A DNA stretch of 64,000 nucleotides from an uncultured Porphyromonadaceae bacterium (lineage in GTDB: Bacteria; Bacteroidota; Bacteroidia; Bacteroidales; Muribaculaceae), in the NCBI GenBank assembly GCA_947175495.1, contig CAMWNB010000001.1, forward strand, positions 1-64,000, written 5' to 3'. Positions 1 through 8,845 of this stretch are shown piece after piece. Below the pieces are notes generated by a model. That model was given only the letters and a program-made list of their open reading frames with translations, did no database searches and had not been told where the DNA came from. The position numbers and the translations under genes were made by a program. Position 1 is the first letter of the stretch; the number at the start of each line of letters is the position of its first letter.

Positions 1-77
1 GTCGAAATGTGTCTTTTATAATTATTTCCCGTACTTTCACTTTCAATTTATTATTTTATCACACCATATTACAATAA

Positions 78-3000
78 ATGAAAAAAGTTTACGCTATGAA
101 AAAACAACTGACGCTGCTGGCCGTAGCCATGGCCTGCGCCGTGTCGCCGATGGCCACACCTTCCGAGGCGCGCGCCGTGTCGCCGCTCAAGGCCGGAAAC
201 ACCCGTCCGTTCCGCTACGCTCCCGAGTCGGGTTCGCTGGCCCCGCAGTGGAAATCGCAGGCGGCGGCCATGCAGACCAAGCTCAAGGCGCAGTCCACCA
301 AGACCGACACCGACTTTGCTTTCGCTCCGTCCGACCAGCTTTCGTTCCTTCAGCTTCCCGACGGCACCATATGGTACGTTGTGGCCGACACGGACAAGCA
401 AGTATTGTCGCAGAACGAGTACTACACCGACTACACCATCGCCGGCGTGCACGCCACAATCTACGACGCCGACTTCAAACAAGTAGGTAAAATCGACCAC
501 ACCGTCGACCTCCCCGAAGGCTACGGAAAGTGCACCAGCCTCAGCTTCGGTCTCGCCGCCACGCAGAAGTTCTTCAACACCGACAGCTACTACGAGGTGA
601 TGATGATGCTCAACTATCAGCCGGCCGGCTCCTATGGCGCACAGGCCTTCACCTATGTCTATTCGCTGCGCGGAAGCGACACCCCGGCCGTGCTTGCCGA
701 CGAAATCAAGGGCTACTACACCACAGCCGTGAACAATGCAAGCGACAGCTGGAGCGAAGATTTCTTCATGAGCTTCCACACGGGCGAGACCTACACGGAT
801 GATGAAATGATCTACAGCTTCGACGTCTACACCAAGGCTTCCTACTCCAACCCCAAGGCCACGCTGCTGAAGCATTTCGACATCGACATGATGTATGTCA
901 TGAGCGACGGCACCAACGAGGGCATGCCCGTGCTCATCAACTCCAAGGGCAACAAGCTCTATGTGGCTGTGAGCCGCTATGAGAAGACATTCTTCCTCAA
1001 TCCCTTCGACTTCTATGACGACACCCTCAGCCCCGACAACCACTTCCTCGTCGACCTCTACACCCTCTCGGGCTATCCCGCCCAGCTCAATCTGACCAAG
1101 CAGACAAGCATCCCCGTGGGCAATCCCGCCGAGGGATTTGACATGCGCACCTACGCTCTGGGCATGTTCCAGGGCAGCGACGACATCACTTTCGACTTCT
1201 CCGGCGCCACGTTGCCCGACTATGTGTTCAGCGTCGTCGACAGCGATTTCCGCGAGAACAGTGCCGCCTATTTCGATGTGATGACAGCCGACGGCGAGTC
1301 GCTCGCCACATTCGGCCATGGCAACGACGGCTACATGAACATGGCCGACGTCGAGGGCCATCCCAGCCAGTTTGTGTTCTTCACCTACAACGACGACGGC
1401 ACCGAAGGCATCCTGCGCTTCATGGACTATCCCTCGCTGCAGGAGGTAGTCTCCATTCCCTTGCTTGCGCAAGTGGGCAACACCAAAGAGAAACTCAGCA
1501 CCGACCTTGACCGCGTGGCCGCCAACGGCTCCTACAGCTATGTGTTCTCCGGAGCGCTCGGCGACCGCGACAGCGAAGGAAACACCATCCACGATGTGTT
1601 CTGGTTCGACAAGGACGGCAATTATCAGCGCACCGACCGCCTCAACGTGGGCAAGGACGTGAACATGGTCAAAGTCTATGTGGCAGGCCATGCTCTCGAC
1701 CCCTATGTGTTCAACACCGACACGAAGCAGGAGTACATGACACTGGTGCAGCGCCGCAACGACGCCTCCAGCTCCATGGCCCACACCGAACTGTGCGTCG
1801 TGAATGCCGATGGCGACATGCTCATGCAGTACAAGTTCGACACCCGCGACTCGAGCATCGGCGTGTCGCTGGTCAACACGTCCTCCAAGCCCGCGCTGTG
1901 CCTCGGCCACGTCGATTTCGACGACAACATGTACCACAGCGAGTTTGTGTCGCTGCCCCTCAATAAGTTCGAGGGCGAAGGCACCGTGGAGAACCCCTAT
2001 CTGCTCTACACTCCCGGCGACATACGCCAGATCAAGAACAACCTCGCCTCGCACTATCGCCTTGCCGCCGACATCGACTACCGCGGCACGGCATTCACGC
2101 CCGTCGAAGGTGTCTTCTCCGGAAGCATCGACGGCGCCGGCCATTCTATCAGGAACTTCACCCTCTCGGACGCTCCGATGTTCGCCGGCATCAACGGCAC
2201 CGACGCCAAGAGATGCTCCGTGCGCGACCTCATTCTGTGGAAACCCGTCGTCACCGGCAGCGCCACCGCGGTGCTGGCCAACCGCATCGTCATGACCGAC
2301 ATCGAGGGCGTGCACGTGCATCAGCTCGACGCTGTCAGCGACAGCAACGACGATTTCGGCGGTCTGGTGTGCAACGCCGGCGTCGGCAACAACATCACAG
2401 GCTGCTCCGTCAGCGGCTCCATTCAGCGCGACGGCGCAGTGGGCGGCATCGTGTGCGACCTCGGCAACGGCTCCTCTGTCACCGCATGCTCTTTCAGCGG
2501 CTCCATCAAGGCCGACGCCTACCTCGGCGGCATAGTCTCGAGCACCACAGCCACATCGCCCGTTACCGACTGCCACGTCAACGCCACCCTCGAGGCGCGC
2601 AACAACATCGGCGGCATCGTGGCCAACTCCGGCCGCGGCCTCATAAGCCGCTGCGTGGCCGAAGGCGAAATCACCGCCACCGAGGCCGGACGTGCCTACT
2701 CCGAAGTGAACGGCATGATCCAGGTCATCAACGTGGGCGGCATCGTCGGCAGCCTCATTCCCGACATGGGCGGCTACGACGACCTCGGCCAGCCGACCGC
2801 GCCCGGCACCACGCCCGTGGTGAAGGACTGCCTTGTAGCTCTCGACGCCATCACCATTCCCGAGGGCAACGATGCCCTGCTGGCCACCGCCCACCGCATC
2901 GTAGGCCGCTCGCGTGCCAACTACGACCCGCAGTATCTCGGCGAAGAATACGACGAGGACCTCGGCGACTGGGTCATCACATGGGGCGACCCGCAGGCTC

Positions 3001-3701
3001 CCGAGAACTGCCTTGCCAACAACCACGCTCTCGACGTGCTCGGCTCGCTCGATTCCTCCGTTGACGCCGAAGCCACATCCACCGAAGGCGCCACCAAGGC
3101 CTACGGCGATATTGACGCCGACTTCTACGACAGCCTCTCCTTCGGCCTCAACGGCTACAGCACCGAGGCTCCCTGGGTGTTCGCCACCAACCTCATCCCG
3201 CAGCTGTGGTTTGAAAGCATCGTGGGACGTGCGCTCAGCTTCGAGCCCGCGGCTGTCTCCGTCGCTGCCGGAGAGACCGCACAGGTGCTCCTCGTGGCCG
3301 AAGGCATCACCATCGACGGCCTCATCGTGGAATCCAGCGACGAGAGCGGATGCATGCCCAACCTTGTCGACATCACCGACGAAGGCTTCATCATGGAAGT
3401 GGAAGTGCTGAAAGAAGGCACCTACACCGTCACCGCCTCCGCAGGCACCGTGAAGGCCGTGCTGACCGTCACCGGCCTCTCGGGCATCCGCGACGCTGTG
3501 GCCGAAGCCTCGGCCATCAGCTACGATGGCGCCACCGTGGCCGCCGCCGGTTCGCAGATAGCCGTCTGCAATGTGGCAGGCGTGGCAGTGGCAGGCGGCA
3601 GCGATGCCGTGTCCGTGTCGCACCTCGCCCCCGGCATCTATGTGGTGGTGGCCACCGACCCCGCCGGCGCACGCTCCACGCTTAAGATAGCCGTGAAGTA
3701 A
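78..3701 (+). CDS. Large secreted protein with GLUG-like repeats and C-terminal sorting domain
   Basis: Secreted protein of 1207 residues with no recognised catalytic domain. The N-terminus has a basic-hydrophobic signal peptide. A second ATG at 96 (MKKQLTLLAV) gives a more typical signal peptide and may be the true start. Residues about 740-880 contain repeated short Gly-Gly-Ile-Val blocks (VGGIVCDLG, LGGIVSS, IGGIVANSG) alternating with Cys-containing turns, the pattern of GLUG repeats that form a right-handed beta-solenoid in adhesins. An Ig-like stretch follows at about 1050-1130. The last 73 residues (from GIRDAV, ending in APGIYVVVATD and STLKIAVK) resemble the Por/T9SS-type sorting domain. 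I infer a cell-surface or secreted protein, possibly an adhesin. A strong terminator follows. The family call rests on motif appearance only. Confidence 0.75.
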   Translation: MKKVYAMKKQLTLLAVAMACAVSPMATPSEARAVSPLKAGNTRPFRYAPESGSLAPQWKSQAAAMQTKLKAQSTKTDTDFAFAPSDQLSFLQLPDGTIWYVVADTDKQVLSQNEYYTDYTIAGVHATIYDADFKQVGKIDHTVDLPEGYGKCTSLSFGLAATQKFFNTDSYYEVMMMLNYQPAGSYGAQAFTYVYSLRGSDTPAVLADEIKGYYTTAVNNASDSWSEDFFMSFHTGETYTDDEMIYSFDVYTKASYSNPKATLLKHFDIDMMYVMSDGTNEGMPVLINSKGNKLYVAVSRYEKTFFLNPFDFYDDTLSPDNHFLVDLYTLSGYPAQLNLTKQTSIPVGNPAEGFDMRTYALGMFQGSDDITFDFSGATLPDYVFSVVDSDFRENSAAYFDVMTADGESLATFGHGNDGYMNMADVEGHPSQFVFFTYNDDGTEGILRFMDYPSLQEVVSIPLLAQVGNTKEKLSTDLDRVAANGSYSYVFSGALGDRDSEGNTIHDVFWFDKDGNYQRTDRLNVGKDVNMVKVYVAGHALDPYVFNTDTKQEYMTLVQRRNDASSSMAHTELCVVNADGDMLMQYKFDTRDSSIGVSLVNTSSKPALCLGHVDFDDNMYHSEFVSLPLNKFEGEGTVENPYLLYTPGDIRQIKNNLASHYRLAADIDYRGTAFTPVEGVFSGSIDGAGHSIRNFTLSDAPMFAGINGTDAKRCSVRDLILWKPVVTGSATAVLANRIVMTDIEGVHVHQLDAVSDSNDDFGGLVCNAGVGNNITGCSVSGSIQRDGAVGGIVCDLGNGSSVTACSFSGSIKADAYLGGIVSSTTATSPVTDCHVNATLEARNNIGGIVANSGRGLISRCVAEGEITATEAGRAYSEVNGMIQVINVGGIVGSLIPDMGGYDDLGQPTAPGTTPVVKDCLVALDAITIPEGNDALLATAHRIVGRSRANYDPQYLGEEYDEDLGDWVITWGDPQAPENCLANNHALDVLGSLDSSVDAEATSTEGATKAYGDIDADFYDSLSFGLNGYSTEAPWVFATNLIPQLWFESIVGRALSFEPAAVSVAAGETAQVLLVAEGITIDGLIVESSDESGCMPNLVDITDEGFIMEVEVLKEGTYTVTASAGTVKAVLTVTGLSGIRDAVAEASAISYDGATVAAAGSQIAVCNVAGVAVAGGSDAVSVSHLAPGIYVVVATDPAGARSTLKIAVK

Positions 3702-3728
3702 TCTCCTCCCTCCTCCGCACATCGCACG

Positions 3729-3762
3729 AGAGCGCGGCCCCGCACGGGTCGCGCTCTTTTTT
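3729..3762 (+). terminator. Rho-independent terminator after the GLUG-type gene
   Basis: Arms AGAGCGCG-g-CCC and GGG-t-CGCGCTCT pair around a short loop and are followed by a run of T. It lies 27 bases after the stop codon at 3701. Confidence 0.85.
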
Positions 3763-3801
3763 CGCGCGATGCGTGCCGATATTCCCGCGGAAATAGCTAA
3801 T

Positions 3802-3834
3802 TTTGCAATCTGACATAATAGAATCGTACTTTTG
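3802..3834 (+). promoter_or_regulatory. Promoter of the biotin ligase operon
   Basis: TTTG at 3802-3805 and TACTTTTG at 3827-3834, 21 bases apart, match the Bacteroidetes two-box promoter. TAATTTTG at 3798-3805 is a second possible -7 box overlapping the -33 element. The start codon is 24 bases downstream. Confidence 0.6.
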
Positions 3835-3858
3835 TATTAGCTGAAACCACGACAGATT

Positions 3859-4608
3859 ATGAAACCGGCAAGCATTGAATGGATTGACTCCTGCGAGAGC
3901 ACCAACACAGAGATGAAAAGGCGCGGCGCGGCCGTGCCCCACGCCCATGTTCTGGCGGCGCACGCACAGACCGCGGGCCGCGGACAGCGCGGCAACGATT
4001 GGGAAGCCGCCCCCTGTCTGAACCTCACCTACAGCCAGATGCTGCGTCCCGGCTCCATGGATGCCTCCCGTCAGTTCGACCTGTCGATGCTCGCCTCGCT
4101 CGCCATCCTCGGCGTGCTGCGGCGCTACCTTGGCGCCGACGCATGTCTGAGCATCAAGTGGCCCAACGACATCTATGCCGGCGACCGCAAGCTCGGCGGC
4201 ATTCTCATCGAAGGCTGCGTCAGCGGACACTCGCTGGAGTCGATGGTGCTCGGCGTGGGCATAAACGTCAATCAGACCGAGTTTCTCAGCGATGCGCCCA
4301 ACCCCGTGTCGATGGCGCAGATAGCCGGCCACACCTTCGAGCTTGAAGCACTCGCGCAGGCACTTGCCGACGAGACCGCCACGCAGATGAGCATCTACGA
4401 GGACGACCCGGAGTACGACGAGCTGCACTACCTCTACATGCAGGCTCTGTGGCGCCGCGAAGGCATGCACCCCTACCGCGACACGGCCACAGGCGAGCGC
4501 TTCGACGCCGAAATCGCTGATGTGCTCCCCGACGGACGCCTGAGCCTGCGCACAGCCTCCGGCGAGATACGCAATTACGAATTCAAGCAAGTGGCCGCCA
4601 TACTCTGA
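3859..4608 (+). CDS. birA: Biotin--[acetyl-CoA-carboxylase] ligase, HTH-less
   Basis: Attaches biotin to biotin-dependent carboxylases in the cytoplasm via biotinyl-AMP. The 249-residue protein has the ligase signature GRGQRGNDW (about residues 40-48), the ST-N motif near residue 14, and KWPNDIYAGDRKLGGIL around 114-130, which supply the biotin and ATP site. A small C-terminal SH3-like domain follows from about residue 200. There is no N-terminal helix-turn-helix, so this is the monofunctional class that cannot repress a biotin operon. The stop codon overlaps the next ATG (ATGA-type junction), so translation of the three-gene group 3859-6118 is probably coupled. Confidence 0.92.
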   Translation: MKPASIEWIDSCESTNTEMKRRGAAVPHAHVLAAHAQTAGRGQRGNDWEAAPCLNLTYSQMLRPGSMDASRQFDLSMLASLAILGVLRRYLGADACLSIKWPNDIYAGDRKLGGILIEGCVSGHSLESMVLGVGINVNQTEFLSDAPNPVSMAQIAGHTFELEALAQALADETATQMSIYEDDPEYDELHYLYMQALWRREGMHPYRDTATGERFDAEIADVLPDGRLSLRTASGEIRNYEFKQVAAIL

Positions 4609-5150
4609 TGCAGAAAAAGACCATTTTCGACATGGCCCGCCCCGACGTGGCCACATTCCGCCGCGCCGAGAAGATGCCCGTTGCGCTCGTCGTGGACAAC
4701 GTGCGCTCGCTCAACAACATCGGCTCGCTGCTGCGCACCTCCGACGGTTTCGCAGTGGCCGAAGTGTGGCTGTGCGGCATCTCGGCCGTCGAGCCCGGCC
4801 CCGAAGTGCACAAGACCGCCCTGGGTGCCGAGGAATCGGTGGACTGGCGCCACTGCGCCTCGACGCTCGATGCCCTCGCGGCTCTGCGAGCCCGCGGCTA
4901 CACGCTCTGCTGTCTCGAGCAGGTGGTCGGCAGCGTTGAGCTGCAGCGCTACAGCGTCGACCCCGCCGCCCGCTACGCCGTCGTGGTGGGCAACGAGGTG
5001 GACGGCGTCGACCCCGCCGTGGTCGACGCATGCGACGTGTGTCTCGAGATTCCCCAGCTGGGCACCAAGCACTCCCTCAACGTGTCGGTGAGCGCCGCCG
5101 TGGCCCTGTGGCATTTTTATGAACAATTCCTCCCCTCGCTTCGCAAATGA
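4608..5150 (+). CDS. SpoU/TrmH-family RNA 2'-O-methyltransferase
   Basis: A 180-residue SAM-dependent RNA methyltransferase of the SPOUT class, which would methylate a ribose in tRNA or rRNA. Visible motifs are NNIGSLLRTSD (about residues 36-46), VVGNEVDGVD (about 125-134) and KHSLNVSVSAAVALWHF near the end, the three SpoU blocks that form the knotted SAM site. It is shorter than family members with an N-terminal L30e-like domain, so it is essentially the catalytic domain alone. It overlaps birA by one base and the next gene by four. The exact target RNA cannot be read from the sequence. Confidence 0.88.
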   Translation: MQKKTIFDMARPDVATFRRAEKMPVALVVDNVRSLNNIGSLLRTSDGFAVAEVWLCGISAVEPGPEVHKTALGAEESVDWRHCASTLDALAALRARGYTLCCLEQVVGSVELQRYSVDPAARYAVVVGNEVDGVDPAVVDACDVCLEIPQLGTKHSLNVSVSAAVALWHFYEQFLPSLRK

Positions 5151-6118
5151 AAAAGATATTTACAGTATTAGCCGTGGCGGCAGCCGCGCTCTCAAGTGTT
5201 TACGCAATGAATCTCGACGAACCCGCCGCCATGCCGCGCCCGCTGCGCGACGGCGACAAGATAGCCATCGTTTCTCCCGCCGGCCCCGTTGATTCGGCCA
5301 TCGTGTATGAAGCAGCCGACACGCTCCGCTCCATGGGCTATGCCGTCGACATCATGCCCCACGCCCTCGGCAAGGTGGGGCAGTACGCCGCAAGCGACTC
5401 CGGCCGTCTGGCCGACCTGCGTGCCGCCCTCACCGACACCACCGTGCGCGCAGTCCTGTGCTCGCGCGGCGGCTATGGTGCCGTCCACCTGCTCGACAGC
5501 CTGGCCGGGCTGCCGTTGCACGACGACCCCAAGTGGCTCATCGGCTTCTCCGACATCTCCGCGCTGCACGCCCTGCTGGCGTCGCGCAACATCGCCAGCG
5601 TGCACGGCAACATGTGCAAGCACCTGGCCCTGGGTCCCGACGACGAGGACAACGCCACGGAGATGGCCATCCTGCGCGGCTATAAGCCAGTCTACACCTG
5701 GGACGCCGACACGCTCAACCGCGCCGGCACGGCCACGGGGCGCCTGCTGGGCGGCAACATGGCAGTGATAGCCGAGCTCATCAACACGCCCTACGACGTC
5801 GTCCGGCCCGGCACCATTCTCTTTATCGAGGACCTCGAGGAACCCATCTACAAGATAGAACGCATCATGTATCAGCTGCGCCTCAGCGGCGTGCTGCCGC
5901 GTCTCGCAGGCCTTGTGGTGGGCCAGTTCACCGGCTACCGCCCCAACGACAGCTACGACACCATGGAGCGCATGATCGCCGACATGGTGGCTCCCTACGG
6001 CTATCCTGTGGCTTTCAACGCCCCCATCGGCCATGTCGACCACAACGTGCCCGTCATCCAGTCGGCCACGGTCACGCTTGAAGTCGGCCCCGACGCCTCC
6101 CGCCTCTCCTTCGACTGA
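5147..6118 (+). CDS. S66-family LD-carboxypeptidase (LdcA/MccF-like), exported
   Basis: Serine carboxypeptidase of family S66. LdcA members cleave the L-D bond of murein tetrapeptides during peptidoglycan recycling; MccF members cleave peptide-nucleotide conjugates. Residues 1-20 (MKKIFTVLAVAAAALSSVYA) form a clear signal peptide, so it should act in the periplasm, unlike the classic cytoplasmic LdcA. Family landmarks are VSPAGPVDS near residue 45, CSRGGYGAVHLLD near 105, the nucleophile Ser135 in IGFSDISALH, the Glu-containing FIEDLEEPIYKIER, and GHVDHNVPV near the end for the catalytic His. Length 323 is normal. Third gene of the birA group, overlapping by four bases. Confidence 0.85.
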   Translation: MKKIFTVLAVAAAALSSVYAMNLDEPAAMPRPLRDGDKIAIVSPAGPVDSAIVYEAADTLRSMGYAVDIMPHALGKVGQYAASDSGRLADLRAALTDTTVRAVLCSRGGYGAVHLLDSLAGLPLHDDPKWLIGFSDISALHALLASRNIASVHGNMCKHLALGPDDEDNATEMAILRGYKPVYTWDADTLNRAGTATGRLLGGNMAVIAELINTPYDVVRPGTILFIEDLEEPIYKIERIMYQLRLSGVLPRLAGLVVGQFTGYRPNDSYDTMERMIADMVAPYGYPVAFNAPIGHVDHNVPVIQSATVTLEVGPDASRLSFD

Positions 6119-6138
6119 TTCTTTCCCCGCGTCCGCCT

Positions 6139-6190
6139 TGTTTCAGTTTGTTTCACTGTTTCGGGGTGAAACAGTGAAACAAGCGAAACA
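6139..6190. repeat. Hairpin repeat element, copy 1
   Basis: First copy of a 45-bp direct repeat (6139-6183, identical to 6369-6413). Its core is a perfect 15-bp stem, TTGTTTCACTGTTTC / GAAACAGTGAAACAA, around the loop GGGGT. Outer arms TGTTTC (6139-6144) and GAAACA (6185-6190) extend the pairing with small bulges. It lies between convergent genes and has no T tract on either side, so it is not a standard terminator. Confidence 0.8.
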
Positions 6191-6191
6191 C

Positions 6192-6222
6192 TTGTCACGC
6201 TCACGGGCTATCCGTATATTTG
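6192..6222 (+). promoter_or_regulatory. Candidate promoter between the two hairpin repeats
   Basis: TTG at 6192-6194 and TATATTTG at 6215-6222 are 20 bases apart, matching the two-box promoters elsewhere in the window. A stem-loop follows directly at 6225-6250 (GCGGAACcGG / CCtGTTCCGC, loop CTTTTG) with a T6 run at 6257-6262. Transcription could therefore make a very short RNA or a structured leader. Confidence 0.45.
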
Positions 6223-6251
6223 CAGCGGAACCGGCTTTTGCCTGTTCCGCT

Positions 6252-6356
6252 ATGTCTTTTTTCAGGCGTCGTACGAGTTCGCCTGCTGCTGTCGGCAAGC
6301 TATTCGGCCGACTTCGGTCCGACATTCCGCACAGGCCGTCGCTGCTGAAGATGTAG
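6252..6356 (+). CDS. Possible 34-residue basic small protein
   Basis: Short ORF starting MSFFRRRTSS, rich in Arg, Lys and Ser, ending in SLLKM before TAG. It has its own promoter-like boxes (6192-6222), and a stem-loop sits immediately before its ATG. It is bounded on both sides by the 45-bp hairpin element. I recognise no family. It may instead be noncoding sequence transcribed as a small RNA. Coding potential at this length is weak evidence, so confidence is low. Confidence 0.25.
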   Translation: MSFFRRRTSSPAAVGKLFGRLRSDIPHRPSLLKM

Positions 6357-6368
6357 CGGGCGGGACGG

Positions 6369-6421
6369 TGTTTCAGTTTGTTTCACTGTTTCGGGGTGAA
6401 ACAGTGAAACAAGATGAAACA
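6369..6421. repeat. Hairpin repeat element, copy 2
   Basis: Second copy of the 45-bp repeat, exactly 230 bases after copy 1. Flanking bases differ from copy 1, yet pairing of the outer arms is kept (TGTTTCA 6369-6375 with TGAAACA 6415-6421), giving a hairpin of about 53 bases with the same GGGGT loop. The preserved pairing suggests the structure matters. Confidence 0.8.
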
Positions 6422-6431
6422 AGGCAACAAG

Positions 6432-6467
6432 AAAGGCGGCCGCGTCGCCAGTGACGCAGCCGCCTTT
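6432..6467 (-). terminator. Terminator of pnp
   Basis: Read on the minus strand, AAAGGCGGC-tGCGTC pairs with GACGCg-GCCGCCTTT around a short loop, and TTTCTTG follows. It lies about 24 bases past the pnp stop codon. Confidence 0.75.
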
Positions 6468-6490
6468 GCTATGTGCGGGCCTCGGGGGGA

Positions 6491-8713
6491 TTATTCGGGC
6501 TTGTTGCGGCGGGGACCACGGTCGCGGCCGCCTTCACGGCGCGGGCCGCGGTCGCCTTCGCGACGGGGTGCGCGCTCGCGGCGCTGGGGCTCTACGTAGC
6601 CTTCGGGCTTGGGCTGAAGGGCACGCATCGACAGGCGGTACTTGCCGGTCTTCTTGTCGATTTCGATGAGCTTGACCTCCACGCTGTCGCCTTCTTTCAG
6701 GCCGCTGGCCTCCATGTCGTCGAGACGTTCCCAGGAGATTTCGCTGATGTGGAGCAGACCGTCGCGGTGGGGCATGAACTCGACGAATGCGCCGAAGTCC
6801 ATGATGTTGCGCACGGTGCCTTTGTACACCTTGCCTTCTTCGGGCAGCTCGACGATGGCGTTGATGAGCTCGAGGGCCTTGTCGATGCTGTCGCGGTTGG
6901 GCGCGGCCACTTCGATGAAGCCGCCTTCGTCGATTTCGTCGATGCTGACGGTGGCGCCGCTGGCTTCCTGGATGCCCTGGATGATTTTTCCGCCCGGGCC
7001 GATGACTGCGCCGATGAGCTCTTTGGGGATGAGCATGGTGACGATGCGGGGCACGTGGGCTTTGTAGTCCTCGCGGGGCTCGGCGATGGTCTCGTGGATT
7101 TTGCCGAGGATGTGGAGGCGTCCTTCGCGGGCCTGGTTGAGGGCCTTTTCGAGGATTTCGTAGCTGAGGCCGTCGCACTTGATGTCCATCTGGGTGGCGG
7201 TGATGCCGTCGGCGGTGCCCGTCACCTTGAAGTCCATGTCGCCGAGGTGGTCCTCGTCGCCGAGGATGTCGCTGAGCACGGCGTATTTGGTGCAGCCTTC
7301 ATCGCTGATGAGGCCCATCGCGATGCCTGCCACGGGCTTCTTCATCTTCACGCCTGCGTCGAGCAGGGCGAGGGTGCCGGCGCACACGGTGGCCATCGAC
7401 GAGGAGCCGTTGCTCTCGAGGATGTCGCTGACGATGCGGCACACATAGGGGAAGTTGTCCGGGAACATGCGCTTGAGGGCGCGGTGGGCGAGGTTGCCGT
7501 GGCCGATTTCGCGGCGGCCTACGCCGCGCTGGGGCTTGGCTTCGCCGGTGGAGAAGGGCGGGAAGTTGTAGTGGAGCAGGAAGCGTTCGCGACCCTGCAC
7601 GAGCACTTCGTCGAGGATTTTCTCGTCGAGCTTGGTGCCGAGGGTGACGGTGGCCAGCGACTGTGTCTCGCCGCGGGTGAACACGGCGGATCCGTGGGGG
7701 CCGGGGATGTAGTCGGTCTCGCACCAGATGGGGCGTATCTCGTTGGTCTTGCGGCCGTCGAGGCGGATGCCTTCGTCGAGCACGCAGCGGCGCATCGCTT
7801 CTTTTTCAACGTCGTGGTAGTAGCGGCGCACGAGGGCTTCCTTGGCCTCGCGGTCTTCTTCGCTCATGGCGTCGAGGTATTCCTGGCAGATGGCTCCGAA
7901 GCTGTCGATGCGCCAGTGCTTGTCGGCGCAGCCGGCCTTGGCGACGGCGTAGGCCTTGTCGTAGCACTTGGCGTGCACGTCGGCGCGGAGTTCGTCGTCG
8001 TTCACTTCGTGGCAGTATTCGCGCTTCACCACGCCTACGGCCTCGGCGAGCTCGTTCTGCACGCGGCACATGTCCTTGATGGCTTCGTGGGCGCACTTGA
8101 GGGCGGCAAGAAGGTCGGCCTCGCTCACTTCGTTCATCTCGCCTTCCACCATCATGATGTTGTCGGCGGTGGCGCCTACCATGAGTTCCATGTCGGCGCG
8201 CTCGAGCTGCTCGAAAGTGGGGTCGATGACGAACTGGCCGTCGATGCGGGCCACACGCACTTCGGCGATGGGGCCGTTGAAGGGTATGTCGCTGACGGTG
8301 AGTGCGGCGCTCGCGGCGAGGCCTGCGAGAGCGTCGGGGCAGTCAACGCCGTCGGCGCTGTAGAGGGTGACGTTTACGAAAGTGTCAGCGTGGTAGTTGT
8401 CCGGGAAAAGGGGACGGAGCACGCGGTCGACGAGGCGTGCTGTGAGGATTTCATAGTCGCCGGCACGGCCCTCACGCTTGAGGAAACCGCCGGGGAAACG
8501 GCCTGCCGCGGAGAACTTCTCTTTGTACTCCACGGTGAGGGGCATGAAGTCGACGCCTTCGCCTGCTTCCTTGGCGGAAACAATCGTGGCGAGGATCATC
8601 GTGTTGCCCATGCGGAGCTCCACGGCTCCATCAGCCTGCTTGGCAAGTTTGCCGGTCTCGAGCGTGATCTCGCGGCCATCGGCAAGCGTGATGGTCTTCT
8701 TGATTGGATTCAT
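6491..8713 (-). CDS. pnp: Polyribonucleotide nucleotidyltransferase (PNPase)
   Basis: Phosphorolytic 3'-5' exoribonuclease of mRNA turnover. The 740 residues show the standard order: first RNase PH domain ([17 protein letters not shown] near 70), all-helical linker, second RNase PH domain ([15 protein letters not shown] near 350; [23 protein letters not shown] near 440; [17 protein letters not shown] near 490), KH domain with [11 protein letters not shown] near 570, and S1 domain ([16 protein letters not shown] near 640). The last 30 or so residues are an Arg/Gly/Pro-rich tail ([20 protein letters not shown]), which probably adds nonspecific RNA contact. It has its own promoter and terminator and so is monocistronic. 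Confidence 0.97.
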   Translation of the reverse strand: MNPIKKTITLADGREITLETGKLAKQADGAVELRMGNTMILATIVSAKEAGEGVDFMPLTVEYKEKFSAAGRFPGGFLKREGRAGDYEILTARLVDRVLRPLFPDNYHADTFVNVTLYSADGVDCPDALAGLAASAALTVSDIPFNGPIAEVRVARIDGQFVIDPTFEQLERADMELMVGATADNIMMVEGEMNEVSEADLLAALKCAHEAIKDMCRVQNELAEAVGVVKREYCHEVNDDELRADVHAKCYDKAYAVAKAGCADKHWRIDSFGAICQEYLDAMSEEDREAKEALVRRYYHDVEKEAMRRCVLDEGIRLDGRKTNEIRPIWCETDYIPGPHGSAVFTRGETQSLATVTLGTKLDEKILDEVLVQGRERFLLHYNFPPFSTGEAKPQRGVGRREIGHGNLAHRALKRMFPDNFPYVCRIVSDILESNGSSSMATVCAGTLALLDAGVKMKKPVAGIAMGLISDEGCTKYAVLSDILGDEDHLGDMDFKVTGTADGITATQMDIKCDGLSYEILEKALNQAREGRLHILGKIHETIAEPREDYKAHVPRIVTMLIPKELIGAVIGPGGKIIQGIQEASGATVSIDEIDEGGFIEVAAPNRDSIDKALELINAIVELPEEGKVYKGTVRNIMDFGAFVEFMPHRDGLLHISEISWERLDDMEASGLKEGDSVEVKLIEIDKKTGKYRLSMRALQPKPEGYVEPQRRERAPRREGDRGPRREGGRDRGPRRNKPE

Positions 8714-8753
8714 AAATGCTTTTATTTGTTTTTTTATCTACTGTATTTGCCCG

Positions 8754-8785
8754 CAAAGGTACGATTTTTGCACGAGACGGGCAAA
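8754..8785 (-). promoter_or_regulatory. Promoter of pnp
   Basis: On the minus strand TTTG (8785-8782) and TACCTTTG (8761-8754) are 20 bases apart. The leader to the pnp ATG is about 35-40 bases. Confidence 0.65.
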
Positions 8786-8790
8786 ACTTT

Positions 8791-8822
8791 TTTGGCCGTA
8801 TGCACCGAATGTCGTACTTTTG
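8791..8822 (+). promoter_or_regulatory. Promoter of the aminotransferase-aroA-recQ operon
   Basis: TTTG at 8791-8794 and TACTTTTG at 8815-8822, 20 bases apart. It is back to back with the pnp promoter. The first ATG follows at 8846. Confidence 0.65.
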
Positions 8823-8845
8823 TAGGGAAAAACCCGATCTTGCCG

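Noticed and set aside
69-3722. Very long minus-strand open frame (over 1200 codons) opposite the first gene
   Set aside because: Low-complexity translation rich in Gly, Val, His, Ala and Glu without a signal peptide or domain. It is the expected antisense shadow of a GC-rich gene; the plus strand has signal peptide, GLUG repeats and sorting domain.
6139-6421. CRISPR-like repeat pair
   Set aside because: Only two copies with about 185 bases between them, a long internal hairpin and no cas genes; unlike any CRISPR spacing.
6473-8845. Upstream extension of the aminotransferase frame through pnp
   Set aside because: The frame is open only because it is antisense to pnp. The promoter at 8791-8822 and the MalY-family N-terminus fix the start at 8846.
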